NCBI GenBank assembly: GCA_964352225.1
Contig: CAYGRM010000077.1
Coordinates: 1-21,284 of the forward strand
Length of the DNA stretch: 21,284 nt
Source of the DNA: CAJQQY01 sp964352225
GTDB lineage: Bacteria > Bacteroidota > Bacteroidia > Chitinophagales > Saprospiraceae
Direction of reading: 5' to 3'
Shown: positions 8,413-16,050 of the stretch, in pieces
How the letters are laid out: every line of letters begins with the position of its first letter
How positions within the stretch are numbered: the stretch's first letter is position 1
Notes under the pieces: model-generated
What the model saw: the letters and a program-made list of their open reading frames with translations, nothing else
The model's database searches: none
Told to the model about the DNA's origin: nothing
Position numbers and translations under genes: made by a program

Positions 8413-8499
8413 CTCACGCTACATTTTTTCAATTCACTCACTTAATTTTAATTAAATTATATAAAAGGCTGATTTTTAGCTATTTATATCTTTGAAAAT

Positions 8500-8547
8500 A
8501 TACAATCTAATATTGTATGGTGTAATTTTTGCATATGAAAATTACAC
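8500..8547. repeat. Two tandem inverted repeats
   Basis: The first hairpin has 7-bp perfect arms (ATACAAT, 8500-8506, with ATTGTAT, 8512-8518) and a 5-nt loop. One base later, the second has 10-bp perfect arms (GTGTAATTTT, 8520-8529, with AAAATTACAC, 8538-8547) and an 8-nt loop. Neither has a clear T tract, so they may be operators or an RNA element. Confidence 0.6.
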
Positions 8548-8804
8548 TATTAGGAACTATTTTTTATCACGCCTAAGTAAATAAACAAATTCCTATTTGA
8601 GCAATATTAAGATTATTTTGAATTTAATTTGCGCCTTATAAGTTAAGATATTGAACTAAATAGTAAATATTAAAACCTTTATAAAGTCAATTTTTGATGA
8701 TCAAAAGTCAAATAATAATCTCGAATTAATCTAATTTTTTGTTCAAATAAATATTTTCTTTTTTCGAAATATGAATTTATTTATTGCCTAAAACCCGTTT
8801 TCCC

Positions 8805-9389
8805 ATGAGTAAAAATTACAACTTAAAACAAGAAAAAAATTCAAAAACTGATCAAACATTCGAACAACTCTCTGAACTAAAAATGACACATCAACACGAT
8901 CGACGTAAAAATGAAATTCTTAATGGTTTCGTATTTATGATTGGATTTGTTGGCTTTGTGATTGTTTTTATGTTGCCTCGTGATGGTGTTTACAGTAACG
9001 CCAAATTGGAGAAATCTTTCTCAAATTCAAGCCCATTAGCTTCTAGTTCTTTAACTGTCAAGCAAATTTTAGCAGGTGAAGATATAGATGAAATTTTAGC
9101 TAAAAATGTATTTAAAATAAATGGGTTTTATGAAGCTTCTGAAGTTTTAGAATTTGAATTGGAAAGTTATCAACCAAATAGCGAAGTGGTCTATACCATT
9201 CATTTTGGCAACGGCGAATCAAGAGAAATTTCAGATAAGATTACTTTTTACAAGTATCCTAATGCAGGTAATTATGTAGTTAATGTAACTGCAAAATATC
9301 ATGAGGACACCAAAGAAATCTTTACTGAAAATATTGCTATTGCTGATGCAATACTGGTTAACAGCAGCGCTTTCGTAGAAGCGAATTAA
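8805..9389 (+). CDS. Single-pass membrane protein with PKD-like extracytoplasmic domain
   Basis: From the ATG at 8805 the product has 194 residues: a polar, charged cytoplasmic part (1-39), one membrane helix (about 41-57, GFVFMIGFVGFVIVFML), then a linker and a beta-rich domain (about 105-185) with VVYTIHFGNGESREISDKIT and YKYPNAGNYVVNV, resembling the PKD pattern of a D/NG turn followed by aromatic-x-x-x-GxYxV. The frame stays open upstream to a TTG at 8784, but the ATG gives the more natural start. PKD domains usually serve in protein-protein or protein-surface contact; no catalytic motif is seen. It converges on the CotH operon and shares its terminator. Specific function unknown. Confidence 0.75.
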   Translation: MSKNYNLKQEKNSKTDQTFEQLSELKMTHQHDRRKNEILNGFVFMIGFVGFVIVFMLPRDGVYSNAKLEKSFSNSSPLASSSLTVKQILAGEDIDEILAKNVFKINGFYEASEVLEFELESYQPNSEVVYTIHFGNGESREISDKITFYKYPNAGNYVVNVTAKYHEDTKEIFTENIAIADAILVNSSAFVEAN

Positions 9390-9408
9390 TTCAAAAAAGC
9401 AGAAAATT

Positions 9409-9445
9409 AAAGGGTTCAGAATTATACAATTCTGAACCCTTTTTT
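9409..9445. terminator. Strong intrinsic terminator, probably bidirectional
   Basis: A perfect 15-bp stem (9409-9423 with 9428-9442, core GGGTTCAGAATT) has a 4-nt loop and a T tract at 9440-9445. On the other strand the stem is followed by TTTAATTTT, so it may also stop the leftward operon ending at 9478. Confidence 0.92.
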
Positions 9446-9477
9446 GTTTTTTTATAAACTAGCCTTGCAATAACTTG

Positions 9478-12465
9478 TTAGTGTTCAATCAACTCATCTT
9501 TTAATTGCAAGCTGCAACCTGCCAAAATATTGTGCAATCTTTTTACATTGGTAGCCGTGTAATTTTTCACCTCAATTGTACTTCCTCCAAACTCAGCCTT
9601 CTTTTGATAAGCTACAAATCCTTGTTGGCAATTGTCTATAATTATATTCTCAATAAATACTTTTGATAAATCTTTAGACGCTATGGCGATATTAGAATTG
9701 GAAATGGTGGCTTCTAAAATGGTGGCTTGAGATTGTTCACCTACGCTAATTCCTTTGTCTCCACAATTATCCATTTGGCAATCCACTACATAAATATTAC
9801 TCCCCGAAATATCCAACCCATCATTAGTTGTATTTAAAAAATACGATTGGTTAATTGAACCATTACAAAAGTCTAAATCTAAACCATCGGAAGGTGCTTG
9901 ATTAAATAAGCTTCGATTGATTTCAAAATTACTGCGGATCAAATTAAGTCCATCCTCGCAATGATTTTTCATGAAAACACAATCATTGATGGTCACTTCA
10001 GATTCATAAAAAGTAACTGCACCAGTCAAGTTCCAGTTTTCCTTTCGATGGGTATTTAGATTTTCAAAAATGACATTTTCTAAAGTTGAGTTTCCCTTTG
10101 CTTGCAAAATGGTGAACCCATTCGCCGATTGATCACTTGATGTAATTTTTATAGGATTATCTTTTTTCCCATTCATTTGGATAGGAGAGTAGGAAAGGAA
10201 CTTAGCATTTTTGATTAAATCAATTTCAGTTCCTTCAGGGAAATATACTGAATAGTTCGATGGAATAATGATGTCATTTTCTACAGTAAATTTTCCAGAA
10301 TGAAAAACCACTTTTTGGTCGGAAACTGTGTACAAATTATTACTTGCTATCATTGCATTTTGCGATGCATTAGGAGGGATTGAACTTGCTTGTGGAAATT
10401 GCCAATTCAATATTTCAGAATGGAAAATTTCATCATGACCTAAGACTTTATAAAAAACATATTTTGAATTATCGGGGATTGTAATTGACTGATATTCAAC
10501 TTGATAGCGAATCAAATAAGTATTATTAGGAGCTTCTTTTTTTCTTTTTTTAGATTGGTCTACATAAAATGGAGAGGTGATAAAAGCAGGCAGTATCAGC
10601 GATGATTTTAAATAATTATCTACTTTTTTAGGTTGAAAACCAGTACCAATTATTTCTATTGGGAGGCTATGAATGTTTCCAAGTTGGACAAGGTTTTTGC
10701 CATTAGATTTTTTTTGAGCATAGGCTTTTAAAGTCAAATTATTGAAAGGATAAATATTGGATTGTATCCCGGTGATTCGTTTTGAAATCAAATCTTTATG
10801 GAAAGAATAGTTTTGAAATTCTTTTTGTAAAAACTCGGAACGAGAGGAAATTCCACTTTCCAGTTCATCTAAAAATGGATTCAAATATGACTTTTTTGAA
10901 AAATGAAATAAATTGTAAATGTATTGTTGCAAAAAAGAAGTGTCTTGGAAAAAATACTGAACGGGTTCTTGATCTTCTTTGAAATGTCTGCTCAAGGCAC
11001 CTTCACTCATTAATAAAAATGGATAATTATAAGTCGGGAATCCATCAAAAGCAATGGGTTCTAATTTTTTTAAAACTGGATTAAAATAAAAACGCATATT
11101 GTGCCAAGCCACACTATGTTGCGCCTGCATCAAATCAACAATGGCAAAATATTTAGCCATTTTATCTGTATCAAAGATTTCTGAAACAGGTTTCTTTTGT
11201 TCTAAAAAATCAACTAATAAATTTTGAGCATTTTCAAATTGTTGTTTTAAAATTGGATTTTTCAAGACTTGATTTTCTTTAAATCCGCGAACCTCCGAAC
11301 TTAAATAATGAGCTGAATTATTAACATGTGCAATCGGATTTCCTTCCAAGTCGCCCAAGCGTTTTTTTACATCTGCCCAAAATCCTTCTTCCGAAAAACG
11401 AACGATAACCCCTTCTCTTCTGGCATTCGACTCAGGTAATTGTTTCTCAAAATGTTCCTCATAAGCGTAAACACCCAAAGATTTTCCATTCAATTTTAGT
11501 TCGACAAAATCATATCGAGGAGTCAGCACATCTTCCTTTTTCCACCATTGATGTAATATCCACTCTTGCATAAATTCTCGAGTTTCAGGAGATTGCAAAG
11601 AGAAAGTTTTCATTTGATTCCAAGCAAAGGGATCTTTTACTTTTACTCTAAATGACCATTTGTTTTTTTTCAAATGATCTAGCCAATCACCTTTTAGGCG
11701 TAATTCTACCTCCATCGTTTCGGAGGTGGCGGAGGAGTTTAAAGTTCCATTAACCCAGTCGTTATCATCACTTTCGAGCACACCTATTTGCAGCGCATCT
11801 TTTCGTTTTTGTGCTAATTTTTGCATTCCTTTTTCAGAAATATTAAGCTCAATTATCTCTGGTTTAAAATGTGTAGATAGCTTATCGGAAGCGTTATAAT
11901 TTTCTTTTTCAATAATTTTTAACTCATCAAAATAGAAAATCCCTTTTCCATCTGATCGAACATAAATTTTCAAGTCCTCAATTTCTGTTTGAAACGGAAT
12001 TGTAAATCTTTTTTCTAGCAGTTCCCACCCGTTTTTTTCTTTGACTGATTCGGTAATTTCAAAATTGATATTTTTGTTTTTATCCATAATGACTAAGGCG
12101 CTTTGCCCAGTATTATTTTCAATTTTTCTCCAGACACTTGCGAGGTAAGTTTTGCCTGGGTGAAAGTCTTGGAAGTCAATGCCAAAACCATATTGGAAAC
12201 CTTCTCCCATTGCTATTTTTGAGGAAAAGTCTCCTTGGAAAGCCGCCTCGTTACTTTGAGTTGTAGCATTAAAAAATCGATCTCCATTTGCGATGAAATA
12301 CGCTCCTCGAACTACTTCTGCATCACCGTGAATGACACCTTCTGTTTTCCAAGAATTTAAAAAAGGTAAAGCATACCACAAGCTGAAAAGCCCGCCAATA
12401 CTACATAACAATATAATTGCAGTTTTGAAAAAAGTAGATTTTGAAGTGTCGCCTTTGACAATCAT
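9478..12465 (-). CDS. CotH-like protein kinase fused to a right-handed beta-helix, membrane anchored
   Basis: The 995-residue product has an N-terminal membrane helix (about 15-36), then a beta-rich region resembling a carbohydrate-binding module (about 45-190). Next is a CotH-type kinase domain (about 205-480) with VELRLKGDWLDHLKKNKWSF, the YAYEEHFEKQ segment (about 333-342), HN 455-456 and IAFDG with Asp474, by analogy the nucleotide/metal site. After a linker, residues about 735-970 form a right-handed parallel beta-helix with repeated turns such as EDGLNLIRSNFEINRSLF and NDGLDISGSNIYVVD, a fold common in carbohydrate-binding or lyase proteins. CotH of Bacillus is a secreted protein kinase. 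The ATG overlaps the stop of the upstream DUF4956 gene by 4 bp (ATGA), implying translational coupling. Catalytic activity of this copy is inferred. Confidence 0.85.
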   Translation of the reverse strand: MIVKGDTSKSTFFKTAIILLCSIGGLFSLWYALPFLNSWKTEGVIHGDAEVVRGAYFIANGDRFFNATTQSNEAAFQGDFSSKIAMGEGFQYGFGIDFQDFHPGKTYLASVWRKIENNTGQSALVIMDKNKNINFEITESVKEKNGWELLEKRFTIPFQTEIEDLKIYVRSDGKGIFYFDELKIIEKENYNASDKLSTHFKPEIIELNISEKGMQKLAQKRKDALQIGVLESDDNDWVNGTLNSSATSETMEVELRLKGDWLDHLKKNKWSFRVKVKDPFAWNQMKTFSLQSPETREFMQEWILHQWWKKEDVLTPRYDFVELKLNGKSLGVYAYEEHFEKQLPESNARREGVIVRFSEEGFWADVKKRLGDLEGNPIAHVNNSAHYLSSEVRGFKENQVLKNPILKQQFENAQNLLVDFLEQKKPVSEIFDTDKMAKYFAIVDLMQAQHSVAWHNMRFYFNPVLKKLEPIAFDGFPTYNYPFLLMSEGALSRHFKEDQEPVQYFFQDTSFLQQYIYNLFHFSKKSYLNPFLDELESGISSRSEFLQKEFQNYSFHKDLISKRITGIQSNIYPFNNLTLKAYAQKKSNGKNLVQLGNIHSLPIEIIGTGFQPKKVDNYLKSSLILPAFITSPFYVDQSKKRKKEAPNNTYLIRYQVEYQSITIPDNSKYVFYKVLGHDEIFHSEILNWQFPQASSIPPNASQNAMIASNNLYTVSDQKVVFHSGKFTVENDIIIPSNYSVYFPEGTEIDLIKNAKFLSYSPIQMNGKKDNPIKITSSDQSANGFTILQAKGNSTLENVIFENLNTHRKENWNLTGAVTFYESEVTINDCVFMKNHCEDGLNLIRSNFEINRSLFNQAPSDGLDLDFCNGSINQSYFLNTTNDGLDISGSNIYVVDCQMDNCGDKGISVGEQSQATILEATISNSNIAIASKDLSKVFIENIIIDNCQQGFVAYQKKAEFGGSTIEVKNYTATNVKRLHNILAGCSLQLKDELIEH

Positions 12466-13151
12466 ACAATCAAATCAGGTTGGTCAATGATGGAAAGTTT
12501 AGTACTAGGTGAAAGGGCAGAAAGGTTGTTTTTAATTTGATCTAGTTGATCAATAGATTCCGCTTTGCAGATGTAGGATAAATCTAATCCCTGCTCAATC
12601 ATATCCATTCTTTTTAACTCAACATAGGGTAAAATATCCGTTAGGATTTTCGTGATTTTCTTCAAATCATTTTCGTCAGTTTGAATGTTGAGGTACATTC
12701 GATTTTCATTTTTAAAGGCGACTTTGTTGGTCAATACTTTATTGAGAAATAATAAACTAATAATAACTAAAAATGAAACTACTGCTAAGATCGGTTGATT
12801 TGCTCCACCTGCTAATCCTATTCCAATCACAAAAAACAAATAAGTCAGTTCCTCTGGATCTTTTATCGCTGCCCGAAAACGAACGATCGAAAGTGCTCCA
12901 ACTAATCCTAAGGAAAGAGCAATGGATGATTTTACGATCATGATAACTAACAAAGTGGCTAGCGATAGGGGTAGAAAGTTGGCAGCAAATCTTTTCCTAT
13001 TAGTATGTGAATTTCCATATCGAATATAAAATACTCGAAGCAATGAAACCAAAATAGCCACCACAAAAATATTTAGTAAAAATTCATCAAGTGGAATATT
13101 TGCATTAAACTCATTAACGTATTGCTCTTGTAATTTTTGTAGTATATTCAT
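12462..13151 (-). CDS. DUF4956 integral membrane protein
   Basis: The 229-residue protein has about four membrane helices in three hydrophobic blocks (24-46, 58-92, 103-136), joined by the signature GLVGALSIVRFRAAIKDPEE (82-101), and a soluble C-terminal domain (about 150-225) with an alternating beta-alpha pattern. This is the DUF4956 family, whose genes often neighbour CotH-type kinases and VTC-type polyphosphate-polymerase-like genes in other bacteria (recalled, not checked). It is the first gene of a two-gene operon, overlapping the CotH-like gene by 4 bp. A Shine-Dalgarno-like AGGAG lies about 10 bases before the ATG, unusual here and suggesting good expression. Biochemical role unknown. 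Confidence 0.88.
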   Translation of the reverse strand: MNILQKLQEQYVNEFNANIPLDEFLLNIFVVAILVSLLRVFYIRYGNSHTNRKRFAANFLPLSLATLLVIMIVKSSIALSLGLVGALSIVRFRAAIKDPEELTYLFFVIGIGLAGGANQPILAVVSFLVIISLLFLNKVLTNKVAFKNENRMYLNIQTDENDLKKITKILTDILPYVELKRMDMIEQGLDLSYICKAESIDQLDQIKNNLSALSPSTKLSIIDQPDLIV

Positions 13152-13182
13152 ATTCTTAATTCTCCTATAGAGTTATTGGCAA

Positions 13183-13190
13183 CAAAGATA
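13183..13190 (-). promoter_or_regulatory. Candidate -7 box for the DUF4956/CotH operon
   Basis: On the minus strand this reads TATCTTTG (TAnnTTTG), about 32 bp before the ATG, giving a leader of about 25 nt that contains the AGGAG. No TTTG is seen at the usual -33 distance. Confidence 0.45.
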
Positions 13191-13270
13191 ATACGAAAGA
13201 GGGGAAACGATATTATAATGCAGGAAAATGTTTTGGATAACGCAGAGGCAAGACAGATTTTATCTAAATT

Positions 13271-13307
13271 AAACAAAAGAAGAGGCACGAAATTATCGAA
13301 CCTCTTC
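13271..13307 (-). terminator. Terminator-like hairpin on the minus strand with no gene before it
   Basis: Read leftward, GAAGAGG (complement of 13301-13307) pairs with CCTCTTC (complement of 13279-13285), with an inner CGA/TCG pairing across a 2x2 internal loop, followed by TTTTGTTT. No leftward gene lies immediately upstream, so it may end a small RNA, protect the operon from read-through, or be fortuitous. Confidence 0.4.
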
Positions 13308-13457
13308 ACATTTATTAACAAACAAAAAACTGACATATTTATTATATAACGTTTACAACAAGAAAGCCTTAATTCTGTTCAATAATAAATGTAAAACTTT
13401 GCTTCAATCCTTTAACTTTATGCACGGCTTTTCTAAAAATATTCAAATTCTATCTGC

Positions 13458-14147
13458 ATGAAAAATAATGATTCTAGATTTAATCCAATTCAATTAGTCT
13501 ATATCTTTTTTGGGGTATTGGTCTTGGGGTTTATTTTCCGACAGGTGGCTTTCATATTTTTTATGGGATTGATGTTGGCGATGCTTTTGGGGAGTCTTTT
13601 TTTTATTGTAAAACATTTTCGCGATGCCAAAAAAGAGGAAGAATTCAATAATTCTATGGAAGGTTCGATTCGTAAAAATTTAGAATTATGTGAAGAGCAA
13701 ATTGCCAAAAATAATCTAGAAGTATTGGAAATCAAGGAGAACATTTATGATTTGAAAGAAAAATTGGAAGTGAAATCCATGATTAATGAGAATACCGTGC
13801 GAGAAAGTGAATTTTTGATTAATGGTTTTGAGCGAGAATTAGATTTACGAAATGCCAAATTAGAATTCTATAAAATATGCAAAGAAAAAATTCATAACAT
13901 TCATTTTAATCAAACCTTGGCAGATGAGGTTGCGAACAAAAGAGAACGATTGAAGCAATTGCAAGAGGATCATTTTGAGGATTTAGCAGAAATGGAAAAG
14001 CTTCGTTCAGATGTAGATTATACTAAAACTTATATTGATACTATCAGTAATTTGTCCATCCGTATGTCTCAGAGTACCTCCTTAAACTCAGTTAAAGAAC
14101 TACAAGAAGAATTAAAATTAATCACCCAAGAAATTAAAGATTTATAA
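13458..14147 (+). CDS. Membrane-anchored coiled-coil protein, unknown function
   Basis: The 229-residue product has two closely spaced N-terminal membrane helices (about 12-28 and 31-51: LVYIFFGVLVLGFIF and FFMGLMLAMLLGSLFFIV), then a highly charged, almost wholly helical region (about 55-229) with heptad-like spacing, predicted to form long coiled coils on the cytoplasmic side. The protein ends KELQEELKLITQEIKDL. No catalytic motif is seen and no family is recognised. It lies upstream of rplS in the same direction with 202 bp between, including a promoter for rplS, so it is probably a separate unit. A scaffold or tethering role is only a guess. Confidence 0.75.
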   Translation: MKNNDSRFNPIQLVYIFFGVLVLGFIFRQVAFIFFMGLMLAMLLGSLFFIVKHFRDAKKEEEFNNSMEGSIRKNLELCEEQIAKNNLEVLEIKENIYDLKEKLEVKSMINENTVRESEFLINGFERELDLRNAKLEFYKICKEKIHNIHFNQTLADEVANKRERLKQLQEDHFEDLAEMEKLRSDVDYTKTYIDTISNLSIRMSQSTSLNSVKELQEELKLITQEIKDL

Positions 14148-14171
14148 ATTCTCACCAAATAATATTTCGGT

Positions 14172-14281
14172 AATAGTTCCAATTTTATCAAAATGTGGAT
14201 AACTTTTGTTGCAAAAAGCGCTGAAACCCCCGTAAACAAAGGAAAAATTAATAGAGATATTTTGATAAAAAACTATTTTTT
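14172..14281 (+). repeat. Long-range inverted repeat upstream of rplS, possible terminator
   Basis: AATAGT (14172-14177) and TTTTATCAAAAT (14183-14194) pair with ATTTTGATAAAA (14259-14270) and ACTATT (14272-14277), all perfect, separated by a 64-nt interior. The right arm runs into TTTTTT (14276-14281). It could end transcription of the upstream gene or bind a regulator; it lies before the rplS promoter, so it is not part of the leader. Confidence 0.5.
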
Positions 14282-14296
14282 CTTTAAAAAAGAACC

Positions 14297-14304
14297 TATC
14301 TTTG
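14297..14304 (+). promoter_or_regulatory. Candidate -7 box for rplS
   Basis: TATCTTTG matches TAnnTTTG and is followed by C, about 45 bp before the ATG at 14350. No good -33 TTTG is present at 17-23 bp. Confidence 0.55.
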
Positions 14305-14349
14305 CAATCCTTTTTAAAAACTAGTAAATAAATTTAAAATTTCAATATC

Positions 14350-14700
14350 ATGGAAGCCATCAAATATGTTCATGAGCAATTAAATACTGGGAAAGAAATT
14401 CCTTCATTTCGACCTGGAGATAATATTGTTGTAAGTTACAAAATTGTGGAGGGTGCAAAAGAGCGTATCCAGCAATTCAGAGGTGACGTTATTCAAATTA
14501 ACGGGACAGGAGCTACTAAAACTTTTACAGTTAGAAAAATTTCTAACGGAGTAGGAGTTGAGCGTATTTTTCCATTTGGCGTTCCTGCAATCGAGGACAT
14601 CAAAGTCTTGAAAAAAGGGAAAGTGCGAAGAGCAAAATTATACTACTTACGTGAGTTAGTTGGTAAAAAAGCTCGTATCAAAGAAAAACAAAGAAGATAG
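14350..14700 (+). CDS. rplS: 50S ribosomal protein L19
   Basis: The 116-residue, basic product matches L19, a large-subunit protein at the interface with the 30S subunit. Recognisable family segments are FRPGDNIVVSYKIVEGAKER (19-38), IQQFRGDVI, KTFTVRKISNGVGVERIFPF and the C-terminal VRRAKLYYLRELVGKKARIK. Length is standard for the family. It is not next to rpsP, rimM or trmD, its partners in many other bacteria, and it has its own -7 box and a strong terminator, so it is probably transcribed alone. Confidence 0.98.
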   Translation: MEAIKYVHEQLNTGKEIPSFRPGDNIVVSYKIVEGAKERIQQFRGDVIQINGTGATKTFTVRKISNGVGVERIFPFGVPAIEDIKVLKKGKVRRAKLYYLRELVGKKARIKEKQRR

Positions 14701-14720
14701 TCAATATCTGATTTTGTAAT

Positions 14721-14766
14721 ATAAAAAAAGCAGTTTGTGGAGTAATTCACAAACTGCTTTTTTTAT
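14721..14766. terminator. Strong bidirectional intrinsic terminator
   Basis: A perfect 19-bp stem (14721-14739 with 14748-14766, core GCAGTTTGTG) encloses an 8-nt loop. The stem ends are seven A and seven T, so it works in both directions. It serves rplS from the left and the LRR gene, ending at 14811, from the right. Confidence 0.95.
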
Positions 14767-14810
14767 ATTTTCTTCTCTTATTACTCAATTTGGGATTAGA
14801 AGTTAACTTT

Positions 14811-15986
14811 TTATTTTTGGTTGATTATCCTCACATCTGGGATTAATTGTTTAATATCCTCTAAATTTTTTATTTCACTCTCCGTTAGTAAAAAATGATG
14901 TAAACCTTTCATAGTGCTAATTTCCTGTGGAATAATCTTTATTTTATTTCCATGAATCCATAAATTTCCGACACTATCCATTCCAATTATTGATTTTGGA
15001 AACTCACTAAATTTATTTTTAGCAATTGAAAAAGTGGTTAGGTTTTTTAAATTGGAGAATGACTCTGGTAGTTTGGTTAAATCATTAGAATCAAGACTTA
15101 AAGACCAAAGTGAAGTTATGTTTCCAACCTCATCAGGAATTGATTTAATATTGCAATACGCAAAATTAAGAACCCTTAGTTTCTTTAAATTTCCAATCGA
15201 AGGCGGTATAATGGATAATTTACTAGCATTAGCCAGAATTGATTTAAGGTGTTTACATTCCTCAATTTCAGATGGGATTTCAGTAATAAAGGATCCTGAA
15301 ATGTCTAAAACTCTTAAGTTTGTTAGTTTTTTGATATTATGTGAAAGATGTTTTGTTCTGGTATTTCTGAGCGATAACTTGTAGACTTTTTCAGGATTTT
15401 TTAAGGCTTCTTGCATTGATTTAGCCGTAATCATCTCTCTCATGTTGACATTATCCTCGATAAATGGAATAGCAACTTCATTTGCAATTCTACTGAGATG
15501 ATAACTTTTAAAAATTTCGATGGAATCCATTTCTAAATAATCAACTTTAATATCTCCTCGTTTGAAGCTACTAATAGTTTTAGTGTATGTTTCTCCTTGA
15601 TGTTCTTTTCTTAATTTTATTATCCTTCCCGGCAAATGAGGATTTAAATAGTAGTTATTACTTTTAAAGTCGTCTAAGGTTAAATAAGGGATCAGTTTTG
15701 TAAACTCTGTCGAATCGAATAAGGTATAGTATTTCTCAGTTTGCCCAACGGTAATTTCAATACTATCTTTTTTTATAAGTAATTTGATAGAAGGAAATGA
15801 ATGTTGCACATCTTTTAGCTTTTTACTGATTCCCATCAATTCAATTTCAAATGGAAGGACACTTTCAAGCGTTGGTTTTTCAATACTTCTAGAAGCATTA
15901 ATATTTATAGAGAAATAAATAAAAATAAGTATTGAAAACAAATAAGATAAATTTTTCATTGCGTATTTATATTTTTTCTCTAGCAT
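14811..15986 (-). CDS. Exported leucine-rich-repeat protein
   Basis: The 391-residue product has an N-terminal hydrophobic segment (about 12-30) that looks like a signal peptide. A middle region (about 35-195) resembles no family I recognise. Seven or so leucine-rich repeats fill about 200-390, for example LTNLRVLDISGSFITEIPSE and LKKLRVLNFAYCNIKSIPDE, of the plant/bacterial type with about 23 residues per turn. LRR arrays bind proteins; partner unknown. A second ATG at 15959 (Met10, MKNLSYLF) gives a more typical signal peptide and may be the true start. It follows the M1 peptidase gene by 64 bp with no terminator between, so co-transcription is likely. No surface-sorting domain is seen at its C terminus. 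Confidence 0.82.
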   Translation of the reverse strand: MLEKKYKYAMKNLSYLFSILIFIYFSININASRSIEKPTLESVLPFEIELMGISKKLKDVQHSFPSIKLLIKKDSIEITVGQTEKYYTLFDSTEFTKLIPYLTLDDFKSNNYYLNPHLPGRIIKLRKEHQGETYTKTISSFKRGDIKVDYLEMDSIEIFKSYHLSRIANEVAIPFIEDNVNMREMITAKSMQEALKNPEKVYKLSLRNTRTKHLSHNIKKLTNLRVLDISGSFITEIPSEIEECKHLKSILANASKLSIIPPSIGNLKKLRVLNFAYCNIKSIPDEVGNITSLWSLSLDSNDLTKLPESFSNLKNLTTFSIAKNKFSEFPKSIIGMDSVGNLWIHGNKIKIIPQEISTMKGLHHFLLTESEIKNLEDIKQLIPDVRIINQK

Positions 15987-16050
15987 TTGTAGTCTTGTTT
16001 AAAACCAAATTTTGATGCTTTAATGCAACTATAAGTTGGAACTAATATGT

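Larger units (their letters stand above)
8309..8804. other. 496-bp intergenic region with terminator and tandem hairpins
   Basis: No credible open frame. Contents in order: a weak AT stem (8347-8355 with 8370-8378), the terminator at 8383-8412, two adjacent hairpins (8500-8547), and an imperfect -7 box (TTAATTTG, 8624-8631). If that box is used, the next gene has a leader of about 165 nt. The rest is featureless AT-rich sequence. Confidence 0.55.
13152..13457. other. 306-bp divergent intergenic region
   Basis: It holds the -7 box of the DUF4956 operon (13183-13190) and a minus-strand terminator-like hairpin (13279-13307). A 62-codon minus-strand frame (13148-13336) spans both of these and is not accepted as a gene. 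No clear promoter is seen for the rightward gene at 13458; TAACTTTA at 13413-13420 is the nearest approach. Confidence 0.5.

Noticed and set aside
8784..8804. Upstream TTG start for the PKD-like protein
   Set aside because: An ATG seven codons later (8805) gives a natural start, and the extra residues add no recognisable feature.
13148..13336. Leftward 62-codon frame overlapping the DUF4956 start by 4 bp
   Set aside because: The overlap looks like coupling, but the frame spans the terminator-like hairpin and the -7 box and its product has no protein-like pattern.
15034..15384. Rightward 116-codon open frame
   Set aside because: Antisense to the leucine-rich repeats of the leftward LRR gene; the periodic sequence explains the opening and the product resembles no protein.
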